Assembly (NCBI GenBank): GCA_012960475.1
Contig: DUBE01000014.1
Coordinates: forward strand, 94,009-158,008
Direction of reading: 5' to 3'
DNA: 64,000 bases
Source: Planctomycetota bacterium
GTDB taxonomy: Bacteria > Planctomycetota > UBA1135 > GCA-002686595
The stretch's first letter is position 1. Each line of letters opens with the position of its first letter. Position numbers and translations under genes: made by a program. Shown one piece after another: positions 46,913-56,621 of the stretch. The notes below the pieces were generated by a model. The model had not been told where the DNA came from. It saw nothing but the letters and a program-made list of their open reading frames with translations, and did no database searches.

Positions 46913-48406
46913 CTATCTGTGGATCGCCGAAGACCCGTCGCCTTTCCCGGAGCCCTCTTTAGGCGGATCAACGGGCGGATCCTCTGGAGCAGGGGGCGGC
47001 GGGTCTCCTCCACCGTCGGCGGGAGGCGGCTCTTCAGCGGGCGGATCTTCGGGGGTCTCCTCCGGAGGGTCAGCTTCCTCCTCAGGTGTCTCAATGATCT
47101 CCTCATCGCGCTCACCGGGCACAACTGGTTCTTCGGGCGCAATCTCCTCCACCGGGCGTGGGCGAATGTGGGCCAGATAGAGTTCGGCCTCTTTGTCATA
47201 GACCATGCGACCTCCGACCACAGACCACTGAACAAAGGTCTTGTAGTGCAAAAGGTCGCCGTCAGTGATAATCAAATCCGCGTCCTTGCCTACTTCAATG
47301 GTACCCAGGCGATGCTCAAGGCCAAGCAAGCGGGCGGGAACTTGAGTCATGGAAGCGATTGCCACGTCCTCGGGCAGACCGCCACGTACCGCGAAAGCAG
47401 CTTCCACAGGCATGTGCATGATATCCCGACCCACGATACCGCCCATACTGATACCAGTGGAGGCGGGGACAACCGCGACCTGCACGCCATGGCGATGTAG
47501 GATCGCTGCGTTCTCGATTGAGGCTCCCCCAGGGCGCACCAGGTTCTCACTCTTGTTACGGCGTTCTCGTGCTTGAACAATCGCGGTTGCGCCCGCCCGC
47601 CCGAGTTCCGCCGCCACAATCCATCCCTCGCGACAGCCCTGGATCACCGGACGGAATCCATAACGCTGAGCGAGTTGAGCAATAGCCAAGAGATCCTGCT
47701 GACTGTCCGCGCGAAACATTGCACGTGCGGTGCCCTGCAAGACCTTGAGGGTGTTGCTGTCCACGCCGCTCTTCTTAGGTTCTTTGAGATCCTTGTTGGA
47801 CTTGACCTCATTCTCCCAAGTACGCAGCTCACGGAGGTACGCCTCAGCCCCGTCGAACTTGATGCGCAGAGACTTACGGCCTCCGGGGTTCGAAAGGGAG
47901 TAGCTCATGGTGGAAAAGGACTGCTTGCCCACAACGATTCCGTCGATGCGCCCGCGATTCAGCCGCCCCACTTCATCGCCCTGCACAGCAACCGTAATTC
48001 CGCTAGCTACCGCCAGCAGCATGTTATCCGAGAATGGATCGACCGAGTACTCAAGAGATCCGCTGCCACCGAAGAGGCCTCGGGAACTCAAGGCTATTAG
48101 ACCCGGGTAGACCGAATAGCCCTTGATGTTGAGGACTTCGGCTTCTTCAGGTACAACGATGTCATAACCGATTGCCTCAATCTTCTCGTCATGACAGAGG
48201 ATTCCAGCCCCCCGCAAGAAGGCGCCTGTCCCTGTGTAGACATCCCCACCCTCAAGGTAGACCCAGGTCTCTTTCTCCTCTTCGGATTCCTCCGCCTTGT
48301 CGTCATCGTCCAGGACCACAGCGGCCATGGTCTGAACAGGGAACGAGAACAGGAACAAGGACCAAAGAGCTCCGAAGCCCAGGATTTGCTTTTGTAACTT
48401 CTGCAT
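46913..48406 (-). CDS. Exported amidohydrolase-fold protein A, metal site lost, disordered tail
   Basis: 497 residues from the ATG at 48406, which overlaps the TGA of the preceding gene by one base (a GTG sits one codon before). Signal peptide at about 8-30 (GFGALWSLFLFSFPVQTMA), then an acidic patch DDDDKAEESEEEKE. The composite beta-sandwich/TIM signature of amidohydrolases is seen at GGDVYTGTGAFLRGAGILCHDEKIEAIG and near the end as LLGLEHRLGTIEVGKDADLIITDGD. Where active members have a DxHxH motif it reads VYPGLIALSSRG, so the metal ligands are gone. A Pro/Glu-rich tail of about 75 residues follows residue 420. Last gene of the nine-gene array; likely structural, binding or regulatory rather than catalytic. 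Confidence 0.85.
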   Translation of the reverse strand: MQKLQKQILGFGALWSLFLFSFPVQTMAAVVLDDDDKAEESEEEKETWVYLEGGDVYTGTGAFLRGAGILCHDEKIEAIGYDIVVPEEAEVLNIKGYSVYPGLIALSSRGLFGGSGSLEYSVDPFSDNMLLAVASGITVAVQGDEVGRLNRGRIDGIVVGKQSFSTMSYSLSNPGGRKSLRIKFDGAEAYLRELRTWENEVKSNKDLKEPKKSGVDSNTLKVLQGTARAMFRADSQQDLLAIAQLAQRYGFRPVIQGCREGWIVAAELGRAGATAIVQARERRNKSENLVRPGGASIENAAILHRHGVQVAVVPASTGISMGGIVGRDIMHMPVEAAFAVRGGLPEDVAIASMTQVPARLLGLEHRLGTIEVGKDADLIITDGDLLHYKTFVQWSVVGGRMVYDKEAELYLAHIRPRPVEEIAPEEPVVPGERDEEIIETPEEEADPPEETPEDPPAEEPPPADGGGDPPPPAPEDPPVDPPKEGSGKGDGSSAIHR

Positions 48407-49713
48407 CACAGTTCATCCTCGCCGTAGGCGATTCTGCCTCGGGCCATGACAGCCACAATCTTGGTGTTCGCTTCGAAAGGATCGCCAGAGAGCACGATCA
48501 GATTGGCTTCTTTTCCAGCTTCCAGGCTGCCCACTTGATCGGCCACGCCGAGTAGGTCAGCAGGCTCAAGAGTCATAGCCCTAAGGGCTACGTCACGATC
48601 CAGGCCAGCGCCAACCATCACTCCAACATCCCGAAACCAATCATCCATTGCCGAATCACGCCGAGGAACCAACACCAACTTTGCGCCGGCCCGTTGCAAT
48701 TCTGCGGGCAGGTTGCGTTGTCGAAGGGTAGCCCGCTGCAGAGTGATCATGGGCTCCACAATGATGCGGGCCCCAGACTCAGCAATCTTGTCCTTGACGT
48801 GATAGATATCGCACTCACTGGAGAGGGGCAAGCGCAGGTCCCAATCCACCTCCTCTTCGCCCAAGGCATCTAAGAAGTGCAGGTAGTCAGCGGACTTGTT
48901 GATCGACGCCAAGAGGCTGATCTTATTGGCGCGTAGATCCAAGAAAGCTTGGCCCTTTGCGCTGGGAGGCAGGGGCTTGTATTCCCCGAGCTCGGCTAAC
49001 TTTTCCTTCTTCTTGTCCTTGTCCTTTTCCTTTTCGATCTTTTCCTTGTCCTTGTCGTACTTTTCACGGTTCTTGGCCTCTTTCTCCAACCACTTGTCAG
49101 CTTCATTGAAACCGTCGCGCAAGTAACGCTTGCCGGTGGAGGTGTTACCCACGATTGCCTTGAGGTAGGCGGTTTCACGCATGACCAGTTCCGAGAGCAA
49201 TTCCGAGGTCGAGCCGCCCGGCGAGGTACAAACCACCGTGGCCTGACCAGGAATCCCGCGCCCAGCCGGGTAGATGCCCGCAGTAGTGACACCAAAGCGC
49301 ACCATGCCCGAGATGCTGGACCACCTGCTGAGACTCAGTTCATCCACAGCCTTCATGTTGGGGCGCAAATCGCTGTATCCCGAAGCCCTCATGCCATAGC
49401 GCGTGTAGCAGTTCACCAGACCAGGCACGACCCATTGATCTTCATCCAATTCAAGCACAGGAATACCACGTTCAATGGGCAGATCCTCGCCAACGATGAC
49501 GATCTTGCCGTCTTCCAACAGCAGGACGGCATGTTCAAGTGTCTCGCCGGAACCTGTCATCAGGTGCCTGGCGCGTATCGCCAGCAAGTCTCCCGGGTGC
49601 GCCGCCATAGTAGGAGCAGCGGCCATCAGCAGCATCGTGAGCATCATAAGTCTTCCTACCCACTCGCAATACGAGCGGGTTCGGGGGGTCAAGGAAAGAG
49701 TCAAAGAGAGCAT
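48406..49713 (-). CDS. Exported amidohydrolase-fold protein B, metal site lost, charged insertion
   Basis: 435 residues from the ATG at 49713, whose A is the last base of the preceding TAA stop; a TTG two codons earlier is less likely. Signal-like hydrophobic stretch at about 20-38 (LMMLTMLLMAAAPTMAA). The amidohydrolase frame is clear at LLAIRARHLMTGSGETLEHAVLLLEDGKIVIVG and at GVADQVGSLEAGKEANLIVLSGDPF, but the metal-binding strand reads WVVPGLVNCYTRYGM, with no HxH. Residues about 200-235 form a very charged lysine/glutamate helix (KEAKNREKYDKDKEKIEKEK), probably a coiled coil or a single alpha-helix. It overlaps the genes on both sides by one base, indicating strict co-translation. Confidence 0.86.
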   Translation of the reverse strand: MLSLTLSLTPRTRSYCEWVGRLMMLTMLLMAAAPTMAAHPGDLLAIRARHLMTGSGETLEHAVLLLEDGKIVIVGEDLPIERGIPVLELDEDQWVVPGLVNCYTRYGMRASGYSDLRPNMKAVDELSLSRWSSISGMVRFGVTTAGIYPAGRGIPGQATVVCTSPGGSTSELLSELVMRETAYLKAIVGNTSTGKRYLRDGFNEADKWLEKEAKNREKYDKDKEKIEKEKDKDKKKEKLAELGEYKPLPPSAKGQAFLDLRANKISLLASINKSADYLHFLDALGEEEVDWDLRLPLSSECDIYHVKDKIAESGARIIVEPMITLQRATLRQRNLPAELQRAGAKLVLVPRRDSAMDDWFRDVGVMVGAGLDRDVALRAMTLEPADLLGVADQVGSLEAGKEANLIVLSGDPFEANTKIVAVMARGRIAYGEDEL

Positions 49714-50990
49714 TACCAACGTCTCCGATTAGTGTGAGTGTCGTAAATACGGCGGCCCTTTTGATAGACGGCTTCCACGCTGGTGCGGGGATCTACCGGG
49801 TCACCTGTGATGATCAAGAAGTCGGCGTCAAGACCTTGGACGATACTGCCAATCTTGTTCTCCAGTCCACTGGTCACCGCCGGAATGCATGTCAAGCCGC
49901 GGATGCCGTCCGCATGAGAATCATCCATGCCATACCGCACTCCCATGGCAGCTTGCAGAGAGAGTTCCTCCTCGGGCACCACCGGCGCATCCGTGTTGAA
50001 CCCGATGCGCTTGTGCCCCAGCTTCTGAAAACCCCAAGCGCTACCGTGAACCTGGCCATCCGTGTCATAGGTCGGAGGCCGAGGCCACATGACCTGACGG
50101 GGGCCCAGAATGGCCGCGACACCCTCTTCGATGGCCAGGGGTGTCGTCAGATAGCTATCAAATGAGCCATGATCGATGTACGTGGCAAAGCCGAACTCCC
50201 TCGCCAACATGATGATGGTGGTCAATACCAGACGATAGTACTGGGTGTGGGTTGAGATCTGCGTCTTGCGCGTTGCCAGATCCCGGAACACATCCAAGCG
50301 AATATCACGCTGAGGCTCGACGCCGCCATCACGTTCATAGGCCTGCCACTTGGCGGCATAAGCTTTGCCGCGCAGGAGATCCTGGCGCAAGTTCCAGGCC
50401 ATCATGATACGCCCCATGCCGTAGCCCCAGCGCTTCGGGTTGTCTCCCTGGGCGATCTTGAGAGAGCCAGGGTTGCGAATTTCCATATCCTCGTACTTTT
50501 CCGCGCCAACTTTCAGAAGCACGCCCTGGCCTCCCATGTTGGAACCGGAACCAGGAATGAAGAGCACGGTGGACACGCCTCCCGCAACAGCCAACTTGAG
50601 GCGTGGATTGCCAGGAATCACCGCCGGTGTAATCCGCAATCCAGGATTGGTCTGGTAGACCGTATCGTTCAAGCCGAAGCTGCCAGCAATATGGGAGTGC
50701 AAGTCAATGAACCCAGGACAAACCCAATTGCTGCCCACGTCCATGATCTCATAGCCGTTTGGCGCCACCATTTTAGCTTGGGACCCCACCGCTTCAATGC
50801 GCCCATCACGAACCAAGATTATTGCGTTGTTGATCACCTGAGCACCCTCAAGGGGCACTACCAGGGCCTTGTGGGTCAGAATTGCAAGGCCAACGCCGCC
50901 CGGCTCTCCGGCAGGCGTCTGTGCACTCGCCGACAGCCCCATGCCCAAGAGCGCAAGAGTCAGCAATCGAATGTGCAGGGAACAGGACAT
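49713..50990 (-). CDS. Exported amidohydrolase C, metal-binding motifs intact
   Basis: 425 residues with a signal peptide (LLTLALLGMGLSASA, about 8-23). Unlike most of its neighbours it keeps the catalytic set of metal-dependent amidohydrolases: FIDLHSHIAG with His98 and His100, ISTHTQYYR and YIDHGSFDSY supplying further histidines, and FNTDAPVVPEEEL with the catalytic aspartate. The helix ending AYAAKWQAYERDGG is shared with proteins D and E. The C-terminus reads LENKIGSIVQGLDADFLIITGDP, the usual end of imidazolonepropionase-like enzymes. It would hydrolyse an amide, cyclic amide or peptide bond outside the cytoplasm. Close paralogue of protein D, encoded 16 bp upstream. Confidence 0.9.
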   Translation of the reverse strand: MSCSLHIRLLTLALLGMGLSASAQTPAGEPGGVGLAILTHKALVVPLEGAQVINNAIILVRDGRIEAVGSQAKMVAPNGYEIMDVGSNWVCPGFIDLHSHIAGSFGLNDTVYQTNPGLRITPAVIPGNPRLKLAVAGGVSTVLFIPGSGSNMGGQGVLLKVGAEKYEDMEIRNPGSLKIAQGDNPKRWGYGMGRIMMAWNLRQDLLRGKAYAAKWQAYERDGGVEPQRDIRLDVFRDLATRKTQISTHTQYYRLVLTTIIMLAREFGFATYIDHGSFDSYLTTPLAIEEGVAAILGPRQVMWPRPPTYDTDGQVHGSAWGFQKLGHKRIGFNTDAPVVPEEELSLQAAMGVRYGMDDSHADGIRGLTCIPAVTSGLENKIGSIVQGLDADFLIITGDPVDPRTSVEAVYQKGRRIYDTHTNRRRW

Positions 50991-51006
50991 GGGAGATCGG
51001 ATCGTT

Positions 51007-52359
51007 TTACCAGCGGCGCTTTTGGTTCACGGCGTCGTAAACCACCTGGCCTTGCTGCAAGACAAGCTCAACTGAGTGCCGGGGGTCAGTAATGTCACCA
51101 GTGGTGATCAAGATATCGGCAAATTTACCGACCTCAAGGCTGCCAACCTGATCTCCAATACCGCCCGCCATGGCGGGGACAATGGTCAGGCCACGCAGGG
51201 TGCCCATTTGGGATTCGTCAAAGCCATAACGCACGGCCATGGAGGCTTGAAGCTGCAATTCTTCCTGGGGGATCACCGGAGAATCAGTGTTGAAACCAAT
51301 CCGCGTAAATCCGCGCTCCTGATAGCCCGCGGCAACACCTTGGAGGCGCTCAGGGTTGGAGCCGCCAAATCGCCGGAAGCTGGCGCTCGGTACGTCAATG
51401 TTACGCGGACCGAGGCACGCAAAAATACCCCGCTTCTCTGCTTCCTCAGCCACTCGGTAGGAATCAAACGTGCCGTGGTCGATAAAGAACGGCAGTCCCA
51501 ACTCATCGTGCACCAGGGTGATGGTCATCAGCACAACTTGATAAATCTGGGTGTGGGTCGATATGTGAATGTCGCGCTTACGCAGGTTGCGAAAGACCTC
51601 CCATTGGGGATCTTTGCGCGGCATGACACCGCCATCGCGTTCATAAGCCTCCCACTCCTGGGCATAGGCCACACCCTTCTTGAAGGTCAGGCGCGTGTTC
51701 CAGTTCATGAAGGTTCGACCCGGCCGGATCAGCCAACGCTCCGGGTTGCCCGCCTGAGCCAGCTTGAGCGAGCCCGGGTTCTTGATGATGGCTGCCTCGT
51801 AGGTGGAAAAACCGGTCCGCAGCAAAACACCTTGACCGCCCACATTGGTTCCCGACCCAGGGATATAGAGCACCGTAGTCACGCCGCCACCAAGCGCCTT
51901 GTCCAACTGAGGGTTGCCTGCAAACACATCCGCCGAAGCCCTAATACCCGGATTGGCAAGATAGACCATATCGTTCAGACCAAATCGCCCAGCGATATGG
52001 CAGTGCATCTCCACCAAACCAGGAGTGATCCACTGATCGCCCACATCCATCAGGGCGTAGCCCGGAGGAGGCAGCAGTTCACCGCGCTTGCCCACTGCCT
52101 CGATCTTTCCGTCGCGAATCATGATCACGCCGTTGTTGATCACATCGCGGCCCTGCCATTCGCAAAGCACAATCTTCTTGGAAAAAATCGCGAGACCTTT
52201 TCCCCCAACGGCACCAGGGTCCAATTCCCCTTCACTGGCAATGCGGAGGTTCGCGGCGGTTTGGCTATTGCCTTGCCCGGCCCCCATGTCACCGGCGAGA
52301 ACCGGGAGCAACAAAATCGAAAAGCCCAGTGCGGTCAAAGTAAATTTCTTTGTTCTCAT
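51007..52359 (-). CDS. Exported amidohydrolase D, metal-binding motifs intact
   Basis: 450 residues with a signal peptide (FTLTALGFSILLLPVLAG, about 6-23). The metal motif VEMHCHIAGRFGLNDMVYL gives His119 and His121; ISTHTQIYQ, FIDHGTFDSY and FNTDSPVIPQEEL complete the active site. It is a tandem-duplicate relative of protein C, aligning over almost the full length (for example RYGFDESQMGTLRGLTIVPA against the equivalent in C). The N-terminal spacer before the domain (about 24-52) is longer than in C. As with C, the natural substrate is unknown; imidazolonepropionase-like secreted enzymes include dipeptidases of the Xaa-Arg type, so peptide hydrolysis is a fair guess given the tricorn-like protease downstream. 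Confidence 0.9.
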   Translation of the reverse strand: MRTKKFTLTALGFSILLLPVLAGDMGAGQGNSQTAANLRIASEGELDPGAVGGKGLAIFSKKIVLCEWQGRDVINNGVIMIRDGKIEAVGKRGELLPPPGYALMDVGDQWITPGLVEMHCHIAGRFGLNDMVYLANPGIRASADVFAGNPQLDKALGGGVTTVLYIPGSGTNVGGQGVLLRTGFSTYEAAIIKNPGSLKLAQAGNPERWLIRPGRTFMNWNTRLTFKKGVAYAQEWEAYERDGGVMPRKDPQWEVFRNLRKRDIHISTHTQIYQVVLMTITLVHDELGLPFFIDHGTFDSYRVAEEAEKRGIFACLGPRNIDVPSASFRRFGGSNPERLQGVAAGYQERGFTRIGFNTDSPVIPQEELQLQASMAVRYGFDESQMGTLRGLTIVPAMAGGIGDQVGSLEVGKFADILITTGDITDPRHSVELVLQQGQVVYDAVNQKRRW

Positions 52360-52371
52360 GATCCTAACGCC

Positions 52372-55146
52372 CTAACGGGACACCTCTTTGCCATAGACCC
52401 AAACCTTCAGAACTTGACTGGCCGGATGCAGAGGGGGCCCATCAAAAAGGACAAGATCCGCGTCACGGCCCGCTTTCAGCAACCCAACCCTATGGGAGAC
52501 TCCCAACATTTCGGCCGGGTATCCGGTCAGGGCCCGTACGGCTGCTGTGGGAGAGAGCCCTCTACCCACCTCAAGTGAAACATCGTTCAACAGGTCTGCC
52601 GCCTCAGCTTCAGCACGCGTACGCATCATGAAAGGAATACCTGCGGGCGGCGGCGTACTCGAAACTCTTCCTAGCAGTACGCCGGAGATCAGGCTAGCGT
52701 GACTGGAACTCGGACGCGCACTGCCAGCCAGCACCGGACGAATACCATGCCGCTTGAACACCGAGAGACATTCGTTGAGTTGTTCAGAGTTGTTGATGCT
52801 GACCATCAACGTACTCTTGCCTAGCATAGCCTGACGGATAGGCTCCAATCCTGGGTTGATGCCTGGCGACTTGGGAGCGCCCTTGAGAGGTTTTGACTCG
52901 GCCACCTTACGGCGCTCGGGCATCGAGGCCATTGGGTAGTCGGTACCAGTACGAGGCCACGTCACATCCTGAGGCTCAGCTTCACCGATTGTGTACTGCC
53001 CCTCAAAGCGCGGTTGGTCCACATCGTTTTCTTCGAACTCCTGGGTCAAGGTCAGGCTGACCGAATCGGGCCCGGACTGGCCGTTCAGACTGACCTCATG
53101 CTCATCTCTTGTACCGCTAACAGTGATTAGATCAGAAACGCCATCCAGGCGCAGATAACCCTCGAGCGCTCCTTCCTTTTCGATCAAACGCAGACGCGTG
53201 TTACCGGACTCCCAGGTCCCAGTGCAGCCGATTGCATCGGGCTTATCCTTAGGCTTCTTCTTCTTCTTCTTTTCGTCGTCTTCGTCCTCTTCAGCGCCGT
53301 CGTCTTCATCCTCGTCATCATCTCCATCATCTCCATCATCAGGCTCGGGGGCAGGAGGGGTCCACGCGGCCAACTTGGCCTCATACTCCTCCCACTTCTT
53401 CTTGTAGGTCGCGGCCTTGCCAAGAATGTCGCGGACAGCCGCTCCAGCCATAGACGGTATCGAATGGTCCCAAACCAGCCACATGCCCGCAGGGTTACTC
53501 AAGATCATTGAGCTGGGAATGCTGCCAACCGGCTTGTAGGTCATGAATGTCGATCCGTGAGATGCACTCTTAGGAGCCATGTTGACCGTAGTAACACCAG
53601 AGGCCGCGACATCGCGATCCTCATTGCTGCCAGGTTCAACTATGCGTGAAAGGTCAAAGTTCGGATTGAAGCTCTTGCTCGAACCCTCCAATCCCAAATG
53701 ACCCCAAGCATCGATTGCACCTGGCATAGCTGCCACACCGCGCACAACCTTCGCGGCGCGGGGCCGAGCCACATGACGTCCTACTTCAACGATACGGCCC
53801 GCTTGCATCAACACTTCGCCGGGAGTGAGCACGGTTCCGTCACCTAGATGCAATTCATCCACTGCAATCACAGTGGCAGAGAAACTCGAGGTCTCCCAAG
53901 CCAACTCTCCATCAACCCATGTAGCCAGCACACGGGTTTCATGATTCAAGGGAGCTCCATTGAGAATCACAAAGTCCGCATCCTTACCAACTGCCAGGCT
54001 GCCCACTCGATCTTCCACGCCGAGGATCTCAGCGGCGTTCAAAGTGATAGCCCGCAGAGCATTCTCAGGAGACATGCCTCCGCGCCGTGCAAGGTTTGCA
54101 CGCATTAGCAGCTCTCGGATGGATATACCTCGGGGAGTCGCAACGGCCACGCGAACACCGGCTTCCGCCAGTTGCGAAGCAGAGAGCAAATCTTTGGCCA
54201 ACGCTTTGCCCTCACTGCTCTGAGGAGAAGCGCTGGAAGTAAAGAACGCACCACCCGAAATGAATATCATGGGGGCCCTTGAAGACTGCCCCTGACCCGG
54301 TTTGAAAATTACCGAGACCCCTGCCGCGGACAACTCATCCGCGAGGCCTGCGAACCCGGCGCTGCCCTCAAGCACCAAGGACTGTTGAACTCCCCCAAAG
54401 AACTCCAACAGGGCAATGGTCTGTCGCGGATCGTCAACTGCCATTCGCCAACGCAGGCCATCGGAGATCGCCTGAGCCAGAGCTGGCCCCGCAGCGGCGC
54501 CCCACTCGCTGGCCTGAGCCTGGTTTCCCTGTGCAAAGTCAAACAACTCCTGGAGACCGACAATCGCACCCATTGTCGAGTGCGGCAGTTGAGGCTGAGC
54601 AACGCCCAGGCCCACATCCACCGTGGCGGGCAAAGGCGGTTCCCAATAAGCGGCCGTGTTACGCGCGCTGGTCGAGATGCTGCCCTGAATCGAAGCCGCC
54701 TTCAACAGCAGGTAATCCTCGGGACTGTCGCCCTTTACCTTCACGACGGCTCCTTGACCCGCAATCAAGCGGTCGACACCGGGGTTCAGATAGCAGGTAG
54801 TCACACCGCCCGAAAGAGCAGTTGTGTAGCGCGAGTAAGGGTCAAAGTTGTCAATGGCCCGCAGCATTGGAGCAGCGCTGCGATCAGCAGATCCTCCAGC
54901 CCCGTAGGGGCTATCGGCGGCAACAAAACCAGGAACGATGGTCGCGTCAGGACCATAGTCCACCTCACGAACACCAAGCGGCGTCTCAAGGTCAGGCCCG
55001 ATTGCAACGATCTTACCGTCTTCTACCAGGATGGCGGAGTCGTGCAGCACCTTGTCGTTTTGCACAAGGTGAATGGTCCCAGCTCGCAGAACCACAGCAT
55101 CGCCGCCCGGGGCAGCCAAGAGCAAGAGTGTGAAGATATTCAGCAT
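52372..55146 (-). CDS. Exported double amidohydrolase-fold protein E, both metal sites lost
   Basis: 924 residues from the ATG at 55146, which opens the signal peptide NIFTLLLLAAPGGDA; a frame start at 55221 lies in the previous gene. Two amidohydrolase-like units are joined: unit 1 (about 15-425) ends GVEDRVGSLAVGKDADFVILNG, and unit 2 (about 430-924) ends GVSHRVGLLKAGRDADLVLFDG. At the metal position they read VPGFVAADSPYG and MPGAIDAWGHLGLEG, so neither has HxH. Unit 2 carries an acidic/lysine insertion at about 605-640 followed by a small beta-barrel-like domain (TWESGNTRLRLIEKEGALEGYLRL) of about 100 residues, not found in the others. Starts 19 bp after gene F stops. A receptor or binding role is more likely than catalysis. 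Confidence 0.86.
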   Translation of the reverse strand: MLNIFTLLLLAAPGGDAVVLRAGTIHLVQNDKVLHDSAILVEDGKIVAIGPDLETPLGVREVDYGPDATIVPGFVAADSPYGAGGSADRSAAPMLRAIDNFDPYSRYTTALSGGVTTCYLNPGVDRLIAGQGAVVKVKGDSPEDYLLLKAASIQGSISTSARNTAAYWEPPLPATVDVGLGVAQPQLPHSTMGAIVGLQELFDFAQGNQAQASEWGAAAGPALAQAISDGLRWRMAVDDPRQTIALLEFFGGVQQSLVLEGSAGFAGLADELSAAGVSVIFKPGQGQSSRAPMIFISGGAFFTSSASPQSSEGKALAKDLLSASQLAEAGVRVAVATPRGISIRELLMRANLARRGGMSPENALRAITLNAAEILGVEDRVGSLAVGKDADFVILNGAPLNHETRVLATWVDGELAWETSSFSATVIAVDELHLGDGTVLTPGEVLMQAGRIVEVGRHVARPRAAKVVRGVAAMPGAIDAWGHLGLEGSSKSFNPNFDLSRIVEPGSNEDRDVAASGVTTVNMAPKSASHGSTFMTYKPVGSIPSSMILSNPAGMWLVWDHSIPSMAGAAVRDILGKAATYKKKWEEYEAKLAAWTPPAPEPDDGDDGDDDEDEDDGAEEDEDDEKKKKKKPKDKPDAIGCTGTWESGNTRLRLIEKEGALEGYLRLDGVSDLITVSGTRDEHEVSLNGQSGPDSVSLTLTQEFEENDVDQPRFEGQYTIGEAEPQDVTWPRTGTDYPMASMPERRKVAESKPLKGAPKSPGINPGLEPIRQAMLGKSTLMVSINNSEQLNECLSVFKRHGIRPVLAGSARPSSSHASLISGVLLGRVSSTPPPAGIPFMMRTRAEAEAADLLNDVSLEVGRGLSPTAAVRALTGYPAEMLGVSHRVGLLKAGRDADLVLFDGPPLHPASQVLKVWVYGKEVSR
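53236..53356 (-). repeat. Low-complexity GAA/GAT tract
   Basis: Runs of ttc, gtc and atc triplets on the plus strand encode, on the minus strand, the Asp/Glu block and a lysine run in protein E. It is simple-sequence DNA inside an otherwise normal coding region. Confidence 0.8.
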
Positions 55147-55165
55147 GGTGATTTTACTTGGGGGG

Positions 55166-56572
55166 TCACTTGTCGCCGTCTTCGCGTTCCTCTTCGTGAA
55201 CATCTTCCACCACGGGTTCATCCGCAGCGGTGCCTTCCGGCTCCACCCCTTCCATCAGGTGCTGAAGCCGAGTGTCGGTTGTGCGGTCGTAGACCATCTT
55301 GCCCTCGATGAAGACATAGCGCACCTGGCTCTGCAAGCTGAGGGGATCTCCGCTGAACAAGACCAAATTGCCATGCTTGCCCTTCTCTATGGTGCCCACG
55401 TCATTCCCGAGGCCAATCACTTCGGCAGGACCAGAAGTGATCGCCGCCAGCGCGATTTCACGATCAACTCCCAAGCCCACGCAACGGGCGGCTTGAAACC
55501 AAAGGGATTGGGTGGTGCTATTGAGCGATGCCAGAGCAAAAGGAATCTCCTTCTCGGTGAAATGCGTAGGCAACAAGGTCACCGTATCCTCATCAGCAAA
55601 GGGCGCGCGCTCGGTGTGCTCAAGAGTTGAAGGCAGAATCACTCCTCGCACACCAGCCGCTTTGATTTCATCGGACACCTTCCAGCAAGTGGGTCCGATC
55701 AACATCACGGTCTGGCTGAGGAATCCGTTCTCCCTAGCAATCTCAAGGCCGTGCAAGACATCCATAGGTGTGCTGCAAACCAGGTAGACCGAGATTCGAC
55801 CCTCAACAATATCCAAGAGAGGCAACAGCTTGGAGTCGATCGAGGCGCGCGGCACAGCCTCAAGACCCTCCACGACCCAACCGCTCCCGGTCATGGCGCG
55901 GCCCTTTCCCTCTTCGGCTTCAAAGTCTCGGCCTTGGGCCAGAGCCTCACGCCGCGCGAGATCTTTACCCACCTCGGAATCTTGGACCATGCCCTCAAGC
56001 GTGCGGCGCAAGCCTGCAAATGCTTCGCGCAGGATCATCAACTGCACGGCCCGAGACTTGCCTCGTTTGGGAGTAATGGCAATCTTGATACCAGACTGAG
56101 GGCGGACCATCATGGCGGCCACGGTCATGCCACTGGGCTTGACGATCATGCCACGCCCAGCTATGACCGTCGAATTGCCCTGTTGTACATTCAAGGTGGT
56201 GATGCCTGCCCGAAGCACCTCTTCAAAGAAGAAGTTCACCGGGTCGACAGAGTCCACCACGTCAAGGAAAGGCGCCACATCGATGGACTCGTTAGTGCGA
56301 TCCATTCCACCTGAAGTACAGGCTTCGACCTGACCAGGAAAAGCCACCAGGTCCGGGGCCTCAAAGACCTCCGCATCCCATGGAATCTGGACTTCTGAAG
56401 CCTCGCCAACTGTCGTAATGCGGCCGTCTTCGATCAGAACTATACCGTTCTCGATCGGATCACCCGCCATGGTGATGATCTTGCCGACCTTTATCGCGTA
56501 GCTATCCCCGCCAAAGGCGATGGCGGTGAGCGCAAGGGCTGAGGCGAGACGTGTGAGAGATGAAATCTTCAT
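55166..56572 (-). CDS. Exported amidohydrolase-fold protein F, metal site lost
   Basis: 468 residues with a signal peptide (LTRLASALALTAIAFGGDSYA, about 6-26). The amidohydrolase pattern is seen at IKVGKIITMAGDPIENGIVLIEDGRITTVG and at LGNDVGTIEKGKHGNLVLFSGDPL. The metal strand reads LVAFPGQVEACTSGGM, without histidines. The family loop VQQGNSTVIAGRGMIVKPSG is conserved (it corresponds to GSGSNMGGQGVLLKVG in protein C). The C-terminus after about 435 is an acidic tail (EPEGTAADEPVVEDVHEEERED). It is separated from gene G by 49 bp, the widest gap but one inside the array. Confidence 0.85.
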   Translation of the reverse strand: MKISSLTRLASALALTAIAFGGDSYAIKVGKIITMAGDPIENGIVLIEDGRITTVGEASEVQIPWDAEVFEAPDLVAFPGQVEACTSGGMDRTNESIDVAPFLDVVDSVDPVNFFFEEVLRAGITTLNVQQGNSTVIAGRGMIVKPSGMTVAAMMVRPQSGIKIAITPKRGKSRAVQLMILREAFAGLRRTLEGMVQDSEVGKDLARREALAQGRDFEAEEGKGRAMTGSGWVVEGLEAVPRASIDSKLLPLLDIVEGRISVYLVCSTPMDVLHGLEIARENGFLSQTVMLIGPTCWKVSDEIKAAGVRGVILPSTLEHTERAPFADEDTVTLLPTHFTEKEIPFALASLNSTTQSLWFQAARCVGLGVDREIALAAITSGPAEVIGLGNDVGTIEKGKHGNLVLFSGDPLSLQSQVRYVFIEGKMVYDRTTDTRLQHLMEGVEPEGTAADEPVVEDVHEEEREDGDK

Positions 56573-56621
56573 TTGTACAGAGGGGGGTGTGTGCTAAATG
56601 CGTGAGTTTGTTGAGGCAGGA

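Noticed and set aside
53198-53407. Plus-strand frame with long runs of Phe and Ser
   Set aside because: It is the antisense reading of the acidic/lysine simple-sequence tract in protein E.
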